Shown here in pieces: positions 56,401 through 64,000 of a stretch of 64,000 nucleotides of DNA (the first letter of the stretch is position 1; each line of letters opens with the position of its first letter). The notes below the pieces were generated by a model. The model did not search any database and was not told the origin of the DNA. It saw only the letters and a list, made by a program, of their open reading frames with translations. The position numbers and the translations under genes were made by a program. The stretch is from Bryocella elongata (GTDB lineage: Bacteria > Acidobacteriota > Terriglobia > Terriglobales > Acidobacteriaceae). The stretch lies in contig NZ_FNVA01000006.1 of NCBI RefSeq assembly GCF_900108185.1, positions 248,001-312,000 on the forward strand, read 5' to 3'.

Positions 56401-56654
56401 CAGGCATGACACGCTTCCGGCCTGTCGTCATGACGGCGCTGGCGATGATCATCGGCATGATCCCGATGGCGCTCGGTCTTGGTGAAGGTGGCGAGCAGAA
56501 CGCGCCGCTGGGGCGCGCTGTGATCGGCGGTCTGTCGCTGGCAACCGTAGCAACGTTGATCTTTGTTCCCGCGGTGTTCGCACTGCTGCATGGTTCGAGC
56601 AAGGTGCAGCCAGCCAGGAAGAATGAAACTGAGCAGGAACACGCACACGCGTAG
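53475..56654 (+). CDS. RND-family efflux permease (inner-membrane pump)
   Basis: 1059-residue HAE-1/AcrB-like proton-driven pump. The N-terminus GIVRLALNRPYTFIVLAILILIAAPVVILRTP is TM1; TM4 carries the proton-relay LAVGILVDDATVTIENIERYLEEG (Asp-Asp). Large periplasmic loops lie at about residues 40-330 and 560-870, and the last five helices are complete. It is the first gene of a three-gene pump operon (permease-adaptor-outer membrane factor). That order differs from the usual adaptor-first layout. Substrates unknown; solvents, drugs or plant compounds are common. Confidence 0.94.
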   Translation: MGIVRLALNRPYTFIVLAILILIAAPVVILRTPTDIFPSIDIPVVSIAWQYTGLNAEELEGRLTTPYEKALTTLVDNIEHVESTTMTGQAIIKIYLQPGASLDRANAQVSSASQYLLKQLPPGILPPQIINFSASSVPILQLGLSGKSLSEQQLNDIGSNQFRPQLATIRGAVLPNVYGGKQRTIMILLDPGRMQAKHLSPVDVLQAMARQNIVEPGGTVKIGEFEYDVKLNSSPATIEELSRLPIRQVGGAMVYVRDVATITDSSIPQTNIVRQDGRRGVLISVLKSGNASTLDVVKSVLSSLPRIRQIVNQPDMKITPIGDQSIFVRGSITGVVREAVIAAMLTGLMILLFLGSWRSTLIIAVSIPLSILTSIIILSLLGETINIMTLGGLALAVGILVDDATVTIENIERYLEEGNELNTAILEGAAQISVPALVSTLCICIVFMPMFFLSGVARYLFVPLAEAVVFAMLASYMLSRTLVPTLAMYLLKTHEHHAAPSQNLFARFQRAFERLFERVRTFYVALLERVVAARKLFIPFFVGCCLLCTLLIPFLGQNFFPQSDNGAFILHVRVKTGTRIEETARQCDLVEQAIRETIPSAQMDNILDNIGLPYSTLNTQHATSGLFGAGDADIMVSLKEDHQPTADFVRELRSKLPREFPDITFYFLPSDIVTQILNFGLPAPLDIQIDGTDDSGNRKVANSILNDLRHVPGIVDARVQQPADYPTLNIAVDRTKAQQGGYSEADVGSSMLNELSGSSQLSPMFFLNPKNGVTYPIVAETPQYQVQSVQDLENIPVSSPNGKTPEIMADVAKITPGSEMPIISHYNIRRVLDIYAGVQDRDLGAVAKDVEKIMARNKPRLATGNFVTMRGQVSTMRDSYVGLLFGLLFAIVLVYLLIVVNFQSWLDPFIIITALPAALAGIILFLFLTHTTLSVPALMGAIMCMGVATANSILVVSFAKDRLNDTGDAIRSAVDAGMTRFRPVVMTALAMIIGMIPMALGLGEGGEQNAPLGRAVIGGLSLATVATLIFVPAVFALLHGSSKVQPARKNETEQEHAHA

Positions 56655-56694
56655 CGGCATTACGAGAGCCTGAAAGAGGCTGGAGATTTTGAAG

Positions 56695-57957
56695 ATGGCA
56701 GGCGACATGAATACAGAAGCTACCCATCCGTCGAGCGGAAACCCTGAGGGCTCGACACCGCATTTTCCTCCGCACCCGGACCCCGGACATGCGCTGCCCG
56801 CACCGGATCGCTCGCTGCCGGGTGGGGTGTGGGTTGGGCTCGGGCTGGTTGCGTTGCTGCTGGCAGTGGCGCTGGCATATGGCATCATCCGGCGTGGGCA
56901 CGATGAGCACCGCCTGGAAGAGAGTACGAATGCGAGCGCTGTGCTGTCCGTGAATGTGACCCACCCGACGGTCGCGGATACGGGTTCGGATGTCTCACTG
57001 CCTGGCAACACGCAGGCCTTCGACGACACACCGATCTATGCCCGTACGAGCGGCTACCTGAAGCAGTGGTACGTGGACATCGGGCAGCGCGTGAAGAAGG
57101 GCCAGCTGATGGCGACCATTGAGACGCCGGAACTGGATGAGCAGCTGCAGGTGGCCCAGGCGAATCTGAAGAGTGCACAAGCCGACCTGGCGCTGGCGAA
57201 GACAACCTCGGAGCGTTACCAGAACCTGCTCAAGCAGGACTCCGTCTCCAAGCAGGAGACGGATGTTGCGGTATCGGGTGCCGCTGCAAAGGAAGCCGCT
57301 GTGGATGCCTCCATGGCGACGGTGCGGCGGTTGCAGCAGCTGGTCTCGTTCGAGAAGGTGTATGCACCGTATTCCGGCGTCGTGACGGAACGCAATACCG
57401 ATATCGGCGACCTGATCGACGCGGGTTCGCCGACCACGAGCGGTGCCGCGAAGGAGCTGTATCGCATCGCTTCCGTGGATAAGCTACGCGTGTTCGTTCC
57501 GGTACCTGAGGTCTACGCTCCGGTCATCAAGAATGGTTCAAAGGCAATGCTGACGCTGGATGAGTATCCGGGCAAGGAGTTCGTCGGCATCGTGGCGCGC
57601 AACTCGAATGCCATCGATATGAACTCGCGGACGTTGAACGTTGAAGTGGACATCGACAACCCGGATGGGAAGCTGCTGCCCGGAGCGTATGTCTTCGCGC
57701 ACTTCAAGATCCCGCAGTCGGAGCGCATGCTTTCTATACCGTCGAATACGTTGCTGTTCCGCTCGGAGGGCTTGCGTGTAGGACTTGTTCGTGATGGCAA
57801 GGTGCATCTGCAGCCGGTCGTGATCGGTCACGACAATGGCAAGAACGTGGACGTGGCGTTAGGCGTCACGGCGAATGACCTGGTGATCCTCAATCCCTCG
57901 GACTCGCTCGCTGAAGGAGCCGCGGTGCAGGTCTCCAACCGGCCGGCGGTGAAGTGA
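56695..57957 (+). CDS. RND efflux periplasmic adaptor (membrane fusion protein)
   Basis: 420 residues: a cytoplasmic Pro/His-rich N-terminus (SSGNPEGSTPHFPPHPDPGH), a membrane anchor at about 46-68, a barrel-sandwich/lipoyl segment (YARTSGYLKQWYVDIGQRVKKGQLMATIETPELDEQLQ), a coiled-coil hairpin (ANLKSAQADLALAKTTSERYQNLLKQD...), and the C-terminal beta-barrel. The anchor helix replaces the lipoprotein anchor of AcrA. I use ATG 56695; ATG 56707 is possible. The stop overlaps the next start (TGATG). Confidence 0.94.
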   Translation: MAGDMNTEATHPSSGNPEGSTPHFPPHPDPGHALPAPDRSLPGGVWVGLGLVALLLAVALAYGIIRRGHDEHRLEESTNASAVLSVNVTHPTVADTGSDVSLPGNTQAFDDTPIYARTSGYLKQWYVDIGQRVKKGQLMATIETPELDEQLQVAQANLKSAQADLALAKTTSERYQNLLKQDSVSKQETDVAVSGAAAKEAAVDASMATVRRLQQLVSFEKVYAPYSGVVTERNTDIGDLIDAGSPTTSGAAKELYRIASVDKLRVFVPVPEVYAPVIKNGSKAMLTLDEYPGKEFVGIVARNSNAIDMNSRTLNVEVDIDNPDGKLLPGAYVFAHFKIPQSERMLSIPSNTLLFRSEGLRVGLVRDGKVHLQPVVIGHDNGKNVDVALGVTANDLVILNPSDSLAEGAAVQVSNRPAVK

Positions 57958-59447
57958 TGCGGGACGAACGCAAACTCGAGGGCCGTAGCAGGCTGGTGCG
58001 GTACGCAGCGATGGCTGCGCTGCCGCTGGTGCTCGCCGGATGCAACGTGGGGCCGAAGTACACGGTGCCCGCTGTGCCTGCGCCGCCTGCATTCAAAGAG
58101 GCGTTGCCAGCGGAGTACAAGAGCGACTCGACCTGGAAGCCCGGGCAGCCCAACGACGCCATGCCGCGCGGAGCCTGGTGGACCGTCTTCAACGATGCGC
58201 AGTTGAATGCGCTGGAGCCGCAGGTCGAGACCGCAAACCAGACACTGAAGCAGGCGGACGCGAATATGCGAGCTGCCGAAGCAGAGGTGAAGGTTCGCAA
58301 CGCCGATCGCTTTCCTACCTTTGGTATCGATCCCGCGGTGGGTTCGCAGCGTTTTTCGCAGTCGCCTTACTTCAACGCAGCGCCATCGTTTCCGGTAACC
58401 GGATCGACGACGCAGTACCCGGTGGAGCTGAACTACCAGGTCGACCTGTGGGGCCAGGTGCGGAAGAACATCGCCGCCGGGCGGGAAGAGACCCAGGCTT
58501 CGGCTGCGGACCGTGTGAACATCCTGCTCTCGCTGCAGGCCACGCTGGCATCGGATTATCTGCAGCTGCGCACCTCTGACAGCCTGGCGCACCTGCTCGA
58601 TGCCACGGTGGTGCAGTACCAGGAAGCTCTGCGGATCACCACGAATCGCTTCAATGGCGGTGTCTCGCCGAAGAGCGATGTGACTCAGGCACAGACGCAG
58701 CTCTCTGCTGCGAAGGTGTTGGCGACGAACGTACATATCCAGCGTGCGCAGTATGAGCACGCGATTGCGAACCTGATCGGGAAGTCTCCGGCGGAACTGA
58801 CCATTCCGGATTCACCGCTGCCGACGAGCGCGGCGCCTCCGGTCATTCCTCCGGGGCTTCCGTCGGAGCTGCTGGAGCGTCGCCCGGATATTGCAGCGGC
58901 CGAGCGCCGCGCGGCGGAAGGCAATGAGGCTGTAGGTGTTGCCGAGGCGGCGTTCTATCCTTCGGTGCTGCTCACCGGCGCGCTGGGGTATGCGTCGACT
59001 GCGGCGGTAAACTCGCTGTTCTCCCCGGCGAATGCCGTGTACTCCCTCGGGCCTGGCATTGCGTTCACCTTCTTCGATGGTGGCCGTCGCAAGGGTATTC
59101 GCGATGAAGCGTATGCGCTGTTCGATCGCAACTCTGCGGCGTACAAGCAGACGGTGCTCACGGGTTTCCAGCAGGTGGAAGATAACCTTGTCGCGCTGCA
59201 TACGTTGACGGATGAAGCGGCGCAACAGCATGACGCGACGTTGTCGGCACAGGAGTCGGAGCGCATCTTCAACAACCGCTACGTGGGTGGTGTGGATACA
59301 TACCTCCAAGTGATCACCGCGCAGACGACGGCCCTGAACAACGAAGTGAATGAGATCGATATCCTGCGCCGTCGCATGACGGGCACCGTGAGCCTGATCC
59401 TTGCTCTGGGTGGTGGGTGGGATCGCTCGCAGCTTCCTCCGCAGTAA
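57957..59447 (+). CDS. Outer-membrane factor lipoprotein (OprM/NodT family)
   Basis: 496-residue outer-membrane channel of the tripartite pump. The lipobox LAGC (about residue 26) is followed by NVGPKYTVP, the NodT/OprM start. Two TolC-like repeats each carry long helices and beta strands: WWTVFNDAQLNALEPQVETANQTLKQADANM; ELLERRPDIAAAERRAAEGNEAVGVAEAAFYPSV; and near the end NNRYVGGVDTYLQVITAQTTAL. ATG 57957 or GTG 57954 may initiate; either way it overlaps the adaptor gene. Confidence 0.94.
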   Translation: MRDERKLEGRSRLVRYAAMAALPLVLAGCNVGPKYTVPAVPAPPAFKEALPAEYKSDSTWKPGQPNDAMPRGAWWTVFNDAQLNALEPQVETANQTLKQADANMRAAEAEVKVRNADRFPTFGIDPAVGSQRFSQSPYFNAAPSFPVTGSTTQYPVELNYQVDLWGQVRKNIAAGREETQASAADRVNILLSLQATLASDYLQLRTSDSLAHLLDATVVQYQEALRITTNRFNGGVSPKSDVTQAQTQLSAAKVLATNVHIQRAQYEHAIANLIGKSPAELTIPDSPLPTSAAPPVIPPGLPSELLERRPDIAAAERRAAEGNEAVGVAEAAFYPSVLLTGALGYASTAAVNSLFSPANAVYSLGPGIAFTFFDGGRRKGIRDEAYALFDRNSAAYKQTVLTGFQQVEDNLVALHTLTDEAAQQHDATLSAQESERIFNNRYVGGVDTYLQVITAQTTALNNEVNEIDILRRRMTGTVSLILALGGGWDRSQLPPQ

Positions 59448-59467
59448 CGCGCGACTGCGAATCGGCG

Positions 59468-59495
59468 AAAGGGACGGGCTTCGGCTCGTCCCTTT
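59468..59495 (+). terminator. Terminator of the RND efflux operon
   Basis: 12-bp stem with one G-T pair (AAAGGGACGGGC, TTCG loop, GCTCGTCCCTTT), 20 bases after the outer-membrane factor's stop. Confidence 0.82.
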
Positions 59496-59528
59496 GCTAT
59501 GTGTCGCGGGTGCGGTAAAAGTCTAATC

Positions 59529-59545
59529 GAGTTTCGAGTTCCGGG
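59529..59545. repeat. GAGTTTCGAGTTCCGGG dispersed repeat, left copy
   Basis: An exact 17-mer, found again at 61359-61375. It lies between the efflux terminator and the heptamer array. Confidence 0.75.
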
Positions 59546-59567
59546 CAGGGAGCTGCTAGTGTTACCG

Positions 59568-59623
<56 letters not shown>

Positions 59624-59640
59624 GTGCTAGGCTCTTGCGC

Positions 59641-60627
59641 ATGGCTTTGTCTCTGACACGCCGAACGTTCTGTGTGCAGTCGATGGCGGCGGCTATCGCT
59701 GCGCGCAGCATGATGGGGCAGTCGGCAATGGAGAGCGTGGCTGCGATCGAACGGGCGCGCGTGCTGGCGGAGGCCGTCCTCGATGTCGATCCGAAGAATG
59801 CAATCGAGTTCTCGGCCAGGGTAGCGGTGCTGACGGCGGCGTTTGTCCTGACGAGCGATGAAGCTTATGCGGGGCGCGCTCGCGAGCTGCTGAACACGTG
59901 GCTGCTGGCATCGGCAACGAAGCTTGCTGCCCCTGCAAAGCTGGGCGTGGTGGGGTTGATTCCGCTGGCTGAGGTCGCGGTGGCATTGCGCTTCCTGGTG
60001 GACTTCCTGGATGGCGACACGCTCTCGGCGTTGAAGGCCGCCTTCAAGGACGCGCAGGAGTATCTGCAGACCGACCATGAGGCGATGCTGGCGCGCGAGA
60101 GGAGCGATCTGCGGGGAGCCGCGTGGCTGCTGGAGTCGGCGGCATTTGCTCGCCTGCTGCAGGATGAGACGGCGTTGATTGCGGCGCGGCGGTGGTTTCG
60201 TCAGGCGCTGCGCAAGCAGGTGTCGGCAGATGGGACGTTTCCGGAGGAGATTGCGAGCCCGAATCCGCTGCGGAATACGCTGCTGCACTTCGATCTGCTG
60301 ATGGGGGCGTGCCAGCTGCTCTCGACGCCGTTCGACAAGCTGTGGGACATGGAGCTGATGGATGGGCCGGGGCTGCGTGTGGTTGTGGCGTGGCTCTATC
60401 CGAGGATCAATGACCTTGCGACGTGGAGCGCCGTGGCGGACGCGCAGTACTTTCGCTCGGTGCCGCTGCGGAGGCCCGGACTGCTCTTCTGCGGAAGGGC
60501 GTACAACCGGCCGGAGTATGTGGAGCTGTGGAAGTCGGAGCCCGCGGAGGTGCCGGGTGTGTTGGCGGCGAGTGTGCCTATTCGGGAGCCGCTGTTGTGG
60601 GTGACTCGTGCGGCGCATGGACTCTGA
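59641..60627 (+). CDS. Tat-exported alginate-lyase-family protein, shortened and lacking the NNH motif
   Basis: 328 residues. Twin-arginine signal SLTRRTFCVQSMAAAIAARS. The body follows the alginate-lyase-like (alpha/alpha toroid) pattern, with LPLTEV-type helices, then AAWLLESAAFARLLQDE, LRKQVSADGTFPEEIA, LLHFDLLMGACQLLSTPFDKLWDMEL, RVVVAWLYPRI, RRPGLLFCGRAYNRPEYVELWK and PIREPLLWV. Relatives I know carry NNHGTxW before the AAFARL helix and an N-terminal GDYWWPDP segment. Here that place reads ARERSDLRGAAW and the N-terminal segment is absent, so catalysis in the usual way is doubtful. It converges with the uronate operon, six bases between stop codons. Confidence 0.75.
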   Translation: MALSLTRRTFCVQSMAAAIAARSMMGQSAMESVAAIERARVLAEAVLDVDPKNAIEFSARVAVLTAAFVLTSDEAYAGRARELLNTWLLASATKLAAPAKLGVVGLIPLAEVAVALRFLVDFLDGDTLSALKAAFKDAQEYLQTDHEAMLARERSDLRGAAWLLESAAFARLLQDETALIAARRWFRQALRKQVSADGTFPEEIASPNPLRNTLLHFDLLMGACQLLSTPFDKLWDMELMDGPGLRVVVAWLYPRINDLATWSAVADAQYFRSVPLRRPGLLFCGRAYNRPEYVELWKSEPAEVPGVLAASVPIREPLLWVTRAAHGL

Positions 60628-60633
60628 TGTGAG

Positions 60634-61308
60634 CTAGTTGGCGGGTTTTTGGCTGGCCTGGAACTCCGCGATGATCTCGAGGTACTTCTTCGCGGTGGCG
60701 GTGATCTTGTGGGCTTCGCCTGCGCTGAGGGCCTTGGCATCGACGAGGTCCGCACCGACGCCGAGAGCGAAGGCACCGGCGTGGAGGAAGGTATGCGCGG
60801 TCTCGAGCGAGACGCCGCCGGTGGGGATCATCTTGATGTGCGGGAGCGGGGCCTTGAGGGAGGCGATGTACTTCGCTCCGCCCATGGCCGAAGCGGGGAA
60901 GACCTTCACAACGTCCGCACCGGCGTTCCACGCGGTGAGGATCTCGGTGGGCGTGAGCGAGCCGGGAAGGACGGCGATGCCTTCGCGGTTGCAGAGCGCG
61001 ATGGTGTCGAGGTTGAGCGCGGGGCTGACGATGAACTTTGCGCCTTCGGCGAGGCAGGCGCGTGCGGCTTCGGGATCGAGTACGGTGCCTGCGCCGACGA
61101 GGATGTCGGGGCGGTCCTTGATGAGGCGCTTGATGACGTTGATGGCGCCGGGGACGGTCATGGTGACCTCGAGGCACTTCACGCCGCCGTCGGCGATGGC
61201 CTCGGCGAGGGCGAGGGCCTGGTCTTCGCTGGAGGCGCGGAGGACGGGGACGAGGCCGATCTGCTGCATGGCGTCGAGGACCTGGTGCTTGTTCATGGAG
61301 GCGTACAT
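60634..61308 (-). CDS. kdgA: 2-keto-3-deoxy-6-phosphogluconate (KDPG/KHG) aldolase
   Basis: 224-residue class I aldolase splitting KDPG to pyruvate and glyceraldehyde-3-phosphate. Catalytic Glu in LEVTMTVPGA, the phosphate/substrate strand FIVSPALN, and Schiff-base Lys in DVVKVFPASA; phosphate site IPTGGVS. It is the last gene of the kduI-kdgK-kdgA uronate operon, with an 85-base gap after kdgK that contains a dispersed repeat. Starts at ATG 61308 (MYASMNKHQ; ATG 61296 is also possible). Confidence 0.94.
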   Translation of the reverse strand: MYASMNKHQVLDAMQQIGLVPVLRASSEDQALALAEAIADGGVKCLEVTMTVPGAINVIKRLIKDRPDILVGAGTVLDPEAARACLAEGAKFIVSPALNLDTIALCNREGIAVLPGSLTPTEILTAWNAGADVVKVFPASAMGGAKYIASLKAPLPHIKMIPTGGVSLETAHTFLHAGAFALGVGADLVDAKALSAGEAHKITATAKKYLEIIAEFQASQKPAN

Positions 61309-61358
61309 GGTGGGTTCCTTGGTGACGTTGTCCTTAAGGACGGAAAAAGATTGCGAAT

Positions 61359-61375
61359 GAGTTTCGAGTTCCGGG
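61359..61375. repeat. GAGTTTCGAGTTCCGGG dispersed repeat, right copy
   Basis: Exact copy of the 17-mer at 59529-59545, followed by GCGCGAGTTTCGAGTTGG, a second partial unit. It lies between kdgK and kdgA. Confidence 0.75.
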
Positions 61376-61393
61376 GCGCGAGTTTCGAGTTGG

Positions 61394-62512
61394 TCAACGT
61401 TGCGTGGCTGCGCTGCCGCCCTGCATGAGGCGTTCGACTTCAGGGAGTGAGGCCATGGAGGAGTCGCCGGGGGTGGTCATGACGAGGGCTCCGTGGGCGA
61501 TGCCGGCGTCGACCGCCCACTGAGGGCCTTTGCCCTGCATGAGGCCGTAGATGACGCCGGCGGCGAAGCCATCGCCACCGCCGACGCGGTCGAAGATTTC
61601 GAGGTCGGGGAAGGTGATGCCCTGGTGCGCGTGGCCCTCGGCGAAGAGGAAGCCGGTCCACTCGTTGCGGCTGGCGGAGACGGCTTTGCGCGAGCTCATG
61701 GCGATGACCTTGAGGTGCGGAAACTCGGCGGTGACGCGCCGGCCCATCGGTGCGAAGGTTTCGAGGGTGTGGGCTGCGGGGTGATGTGAGCTTTCGCCGA
61801 GCGTGGCGGCGACGTCGCCCTCGTGGCCGAAGAGGACATCGACGAAGGGCATGAGGGCGCGGTTGACGTCGACGGAGCCCTGGCGGCCGCCGCGCGACTT
61901 CCAGAGCGATGGGCGGTAGTTGCCGTCGAAGCTGACGATGGCGCCGTGGCGCTGGGCGGCCTGCATGGCCTCGAGGACGAGGGCGGTGGAGTCTTCGGAG
62001 AGTGCGGCCATGATGCCGCCGGTGTGGAACCAGCGTGCGCCTTCCCCGCCGTCTCCGGGCCGTCTGAAGATCTCATCCCAGTTCACGTCGCCGGGCTTGA
62101 GCTGGGAGATCGCGGTAGCGCCGCGGTCCATCATGCCCATGCCGCCGCGGACGCCGAAGCCGCGCTCGAGGAAGTAGACGCCGTTGCGCGCAGCCCGACC
62201 GATGCCGTCGAAGTCGCGCCAGAGGACGTGCGACTGGTCGACGCCGCCCTGCAGCATGAGGTCTTCGATGAGGCGGCCGACGGGGTTGTCGACCAGCGCG
62301 GTGACGAGGGCGGTGCGCTGCGCGAAGCACCGCCGCAGGGCGCGGGCGACGTTGTATTCGCCGCCGCCTTCCCAGACGTTGAAGCTGCGGGTGCGGGAGA
62401 TGCGCGTGTCGCCGGGATCGAAGCGCAGCATGACCTCGCCGAGGGAGACGAGGTCCCAGCGGGTATCTGTGGCGGGGCGGAGGTTGAGGCCGGCGCGGTT
62501 CAGATCGGTCAT
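61394..62512 (-). CDS. kdgK: 2-keto-3-deoxygluconate kinase (PfkB family)
   Basis: 372-residue ribokinase-fold sugar kinase phosphorylating KDG to KDPG. N-terminal SLGEVMLRFDPGDTRI and GGGEYNVARALRRCFAQRTALVTALVDNPVGRL substrate loop; the C-terminal nucleotide site IFDRVGGGDGFAAGVIYGLM carries the catalytic Asp, where GGGD replaces the commoner GAGD. Three bases separate it from kduI upstream, so they are co-transcribed. Confidence 0.92.
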   Translation of the reverse strand: MTDLNRAGLNLRPATDTRWDLVSLGEVMLRFDPGDTRISRTRSFNVWEGGGEYNVARALRRCFAQRTALVTALVDNPVGRLIEDLMLQGGVDQSHVLWRDFDGIGRAARNGVYFLERGFGVRGGMGMMDRGATAISQLKPGDVNWDEIFRRPGDGGEGARWFHTGGIMAALSEDSTALVLEAMQAAQRHGAIVSFDGNYRPSLWKSRGGRQGSVDVNRALMPFVDVLFGHEGDVAATLGESSHHPAAHTLETFAPMGRRVTAEFPHLKVIAMSSRKAVSASRNEWTGFLFAEGHAHQGITFPDLEIFDRVGGGDGFAAGVIYGLMQGKGPQWAVDAGIAHGALVMTTPGDSSMASLPEVERLMQGGSAATQR

Positions 62513-62515
62513 GGG

Positions 62516-63346
62516 CTAGCGGAGGTCGACGACGGGAGCGGGATCCATGTCGGCGTAGTCCTGGTTTTCGCCGCCCATGCCCCAGCAGAAGCCGTAGTTC
62601 TTGGTGCCGACGCCGGCGTGGATGCTCCAGCCGGGGCTGACGACGACTTCCTTGTCCTTCATCACGATGTGGCTTGTCGCATCCGGCGGTCCCATCAGGT
62701 GCAGCACGCGGTGGACGGGATCGACGTCGAAGTAGAAGTAGATCTCGCTGCGGCGCATGTGGGTGTGCGGCGGCATGGTGTTCCAGATGGAACCGGAGTC
62801 CAGCAACGTGAAGCCCATAACGAGCTGGCAGCTTCGAACGCCTTCGAGGTGAATGGCCTTGTAGATGGAGCGCTTGTTGCAGGTCTCCTGCGCGCCGAGG
62901 TTCACAGGCGTGAGGGTGGCAAACTTCGCGAGCGCCACTGGGTACTCAGCGTGGGCGGGATAGCTCAGCAGGTAGTAGGCAGCGGGCGTTGCCGCGTCTA
63001 CAGAAGCGAAGCTGACGGCCTTGCTGCCGCGGCCGATGTAGAGCGTGTCGAGCTTATCGAGCTCGTAGTTGACGCCGTCGACGGTGACGGTGCCCTTGCC
63101 GCCGACGTTGAAGACGCCTAGCTCGCGGCGCTGGCAGAAGAAGTCGGCGCGGAGCTCAGGCTGGGTCTCGAGGGTGAGCGGGGCAGAGGTCGGGATGCAG
63201 CCGCCGACGACCGCGCGGTCGAGGTCGACGTAGGCCAGCGTCAGCTCGCCCGGGGTGAAGAGCTCTTCGAGGAGGAAGGTCGACCGAAGCTCGGCTGTGG
63301 TCATGGTGGGGTAGCGGACTGGATCAGCCATCTGCAGCAGCTTCAT
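62516..63346 (-). CDS. kduI: 5-keto-4-deoxyuronate isomerase (4-deoxy-L-threo-5-hexosulose-uronate ketol-isomerase)
   Basis: 276-residue cupin-fold isomerase of pectin and uronate breakdown, converting the unsaturated product of uronate lyases to 3-deoxy-D-glycero-2,5-hexodiulosonate. Zinc ligands are in the MPPHTHMRRSEIYFYFD block (His-x-His, Glu) with a later His in SPGWSIHAGVG. N-terminal ADPVRYPTMTTAELRSTFLLEELF and RRELGVFNVGG are standard. The start is ATG 63346; the longer frame to 63463 is not family-like. kduD is not in the window; the reductase step may be encoded elsewhere. Confidence 0.94.
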   Translation of the reverse strand: MKLLQMADPVRYPTMTTAELRSTFLLEELFTPGELTLAYVDLDRAVVGGCIPTSAPLTLETQPELRADFFCQRRELGVFNVGGKGTVTVDGVNYELDKLDTLYIGRGSKAVSFASVDAATPAAYYLLSYPAHAEYPVALAKFATLTPVNLGAQETCNKRSIYKAIHLEGVRSCQLVMGFTLLDSGSIWNTMPPHTHMRRSEIYFYFDVDPVHRVLHLMGPPDATSHIVMKDKEVVVSPGWSIHAGVGTKNYGFCWGMGGENQDYADMDPAPVVDLR

Positions 63347-63517
63347 CGGGAAAACCTCAGTTGTTGCGAATTCGTGCCCCAGAGTGGTGACTGGAGTCGC
63401 CCTAAGTATAGCCGTGGGATAGGAGGTGTGGCCTGCCCTGAGAGCGAGGTCTCGCGCGATCAACGGACGCTCGGAAACGGTGGCGAAAGGTGTGGAGAAT
63501 GTGGTTCACTTCAGGGC

Positions 63518-64000
63518 ATGGCTACTGGATCCTCTCGCCGCAACTTTCTCCGTGCAGCGCCGCTCGCCGCAGCCGCTGCTTCGCTCTCGCTGCCTGAAGT
63601 TCTTTCCGCACAGACTGCGGCCGTTCCTGCGACGCCGTTTCCGATCAAGGTGCTGACGGCGGGGACGCTGGCCGAGCAGACCACAGCGCTGCAGACCAAG
63701 CCCGGAAATTTCGACTTCTCGCTGAATCCCATGCTGCCGTTCACCTGTGTGCTGACGGTGGAGAAGGAGAAGGCTGGTAAGGAGTTCGAGTGGCATGAGG
63801 GCCGCGACCACATCTTCCAGATCCTCGAAGGCGAAACCACGTATGAACTGGGCGGCAAGCCCGAGGGCGCGCATATGACGAAGCCCGGCGAATGGCTGGC
63901 TCCGAAGATGAGCGGCGCAACCACGGTCACCGTGAAGAAGGGCGACATCCTGATGATCCCGCGGAATACCGCGCACAAGCGCACGACCAAGGGGAGCGTG
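63518..64000 (+). CDS. Tat-exported cupin-domain protein (partial, runs off the right edge)
   Basis: 161 codons are visible and the frame is still open at base 64000. Begins MATGSSRRNFLRAAPLAAAAASLSLP, a clear twin-arginine signal (SRRNFLRA). The rest is a small cupin: KEFEWHEGRDHIFQILEGETTYELGG and later GDILMIPRNTAHKRTT, with the His/Glu positions of the first cupin motif (H...H...E) and the G-D-x-x-x-x-P...H of the second. The start is ATG 63518, 171 bases upstream-divergent from kduI. The substrate is unknown; exported cupins of this type are often near sugar catabolism genes. Confidence 0.85.
   Translation, partial: MATGSSRRNFLRAAPLAAAAASLSLPEVLSAQTAAVPATPFPIKVLTAGTLAEQTTALQTKPGNFDFSLNPMLPFTCVLTVEKEKAGKEFEWHEGRDHIFQILEGETTYELGGKPEGAHMTKPGEWLAPKMSGATTVTVKKGDILMIPRNTAHKRTTKGSV

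Noticed and set aside
61823..63121. A 432-codon plus-strand frame opposite kdgK and kduI
   Set aside because: Ala/Val/Asp/Glu-rich antisense shadow crossing two real genes.

Overview
This is a GC-rich chromosomal window of ordinary bacterial coding density. It most likely comes from an Acidobacteriota of class Terriglobia (the Acidobacteriaceae, for example Terriglobus, Granulicella or Edaphobacter relatives). The evidence is a 1301-residue Oar-like TonB-dependent receptor with an N-terminal carboxypeptidase-regulatory-like domain, two tandem secreted proteins of the 'VWFA-related Acidobacterial domain' type, many sugar and uronate catabolic genes, and intergenic palindromes and 7-8 bp tandem repeats of a kind I associate with this group. 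The assignment is inference; no rRNA gene is present to settle it. I saw no tRNA, rRNA, CRISPR array, transposase or phage gene.

Layout. 0.1-5.6 kb: mraY, a concentrative nucleoside transporter, a cold-shock protein, a small unknown protein and the pyrimidine salvage pair cdd-deoA. 5.8-11.7 kb: a long Lhr helicase overlapping a Nei/Fpg DNA glycosylase, so a DNA-repair operon. 11.7-17.6 kb (minus strand): a bifunctional PBP1B-like penicillin-binding protein, proS and an arabinose-5-phosphate isomerase. 17.7-18.9 kb: a periplasmic TlpA thioredoxin overlapping a DsbD-alpha-like protein. 19-30 kb: small secreted and membrane proteins, a VOC protein, a Tat-exported GH1 protein whose acid/base Glu is Met, gltX, ispF, ispD, two SDR enzymes and an acetyltransferase. 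30-37 kb: tilS-ftsH, a DUF4260-like protein, an M1 aminopeptidase and lptE-holA. 37-45 kb: the two VWFA-related proteins, a CocE-type hydrolase, a phospholipase-D-fold protein with a histone-H1-like tail followed by a small protein carrying the same kind of basic segment, and tdh. 45-52 kb: a MarC protein, a fuconolactonase-like amidohydrolase, an FAH-fold hydrolase and the TonB receptor, probably serving uptake and oxidative breakdown of a deoxysugar. 52-59 kb: a LysR regulator divergent from a three-gene RND efflux operon. 59.6-63.3 kb: a degenerate alginate-lyase-family protein and the uronate operon kduI-kdgK-kdgA. A Tat-exported cupin protein runs off the right end.

The least expected material is the repeat content. 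At least five families of short repeats occupy intergenic DNA. Several copies lie inside or at the edge of reading frames without breaking them: a hairpin in the DNA glycosylase, an 8-bp tandem in tilS, a hairpin at the lptE N-terminus and a repeat-derived C-terminus in the acetyltransferase. The best candidate for an undescribed system is the PLD-fold/H1-like-tail gene pair, which sits between two 39-nt direct repeats that match at 35 positions. Many start codons were reassigned by ribosome binding sites and family homology, and these choices are stated entry by entry.
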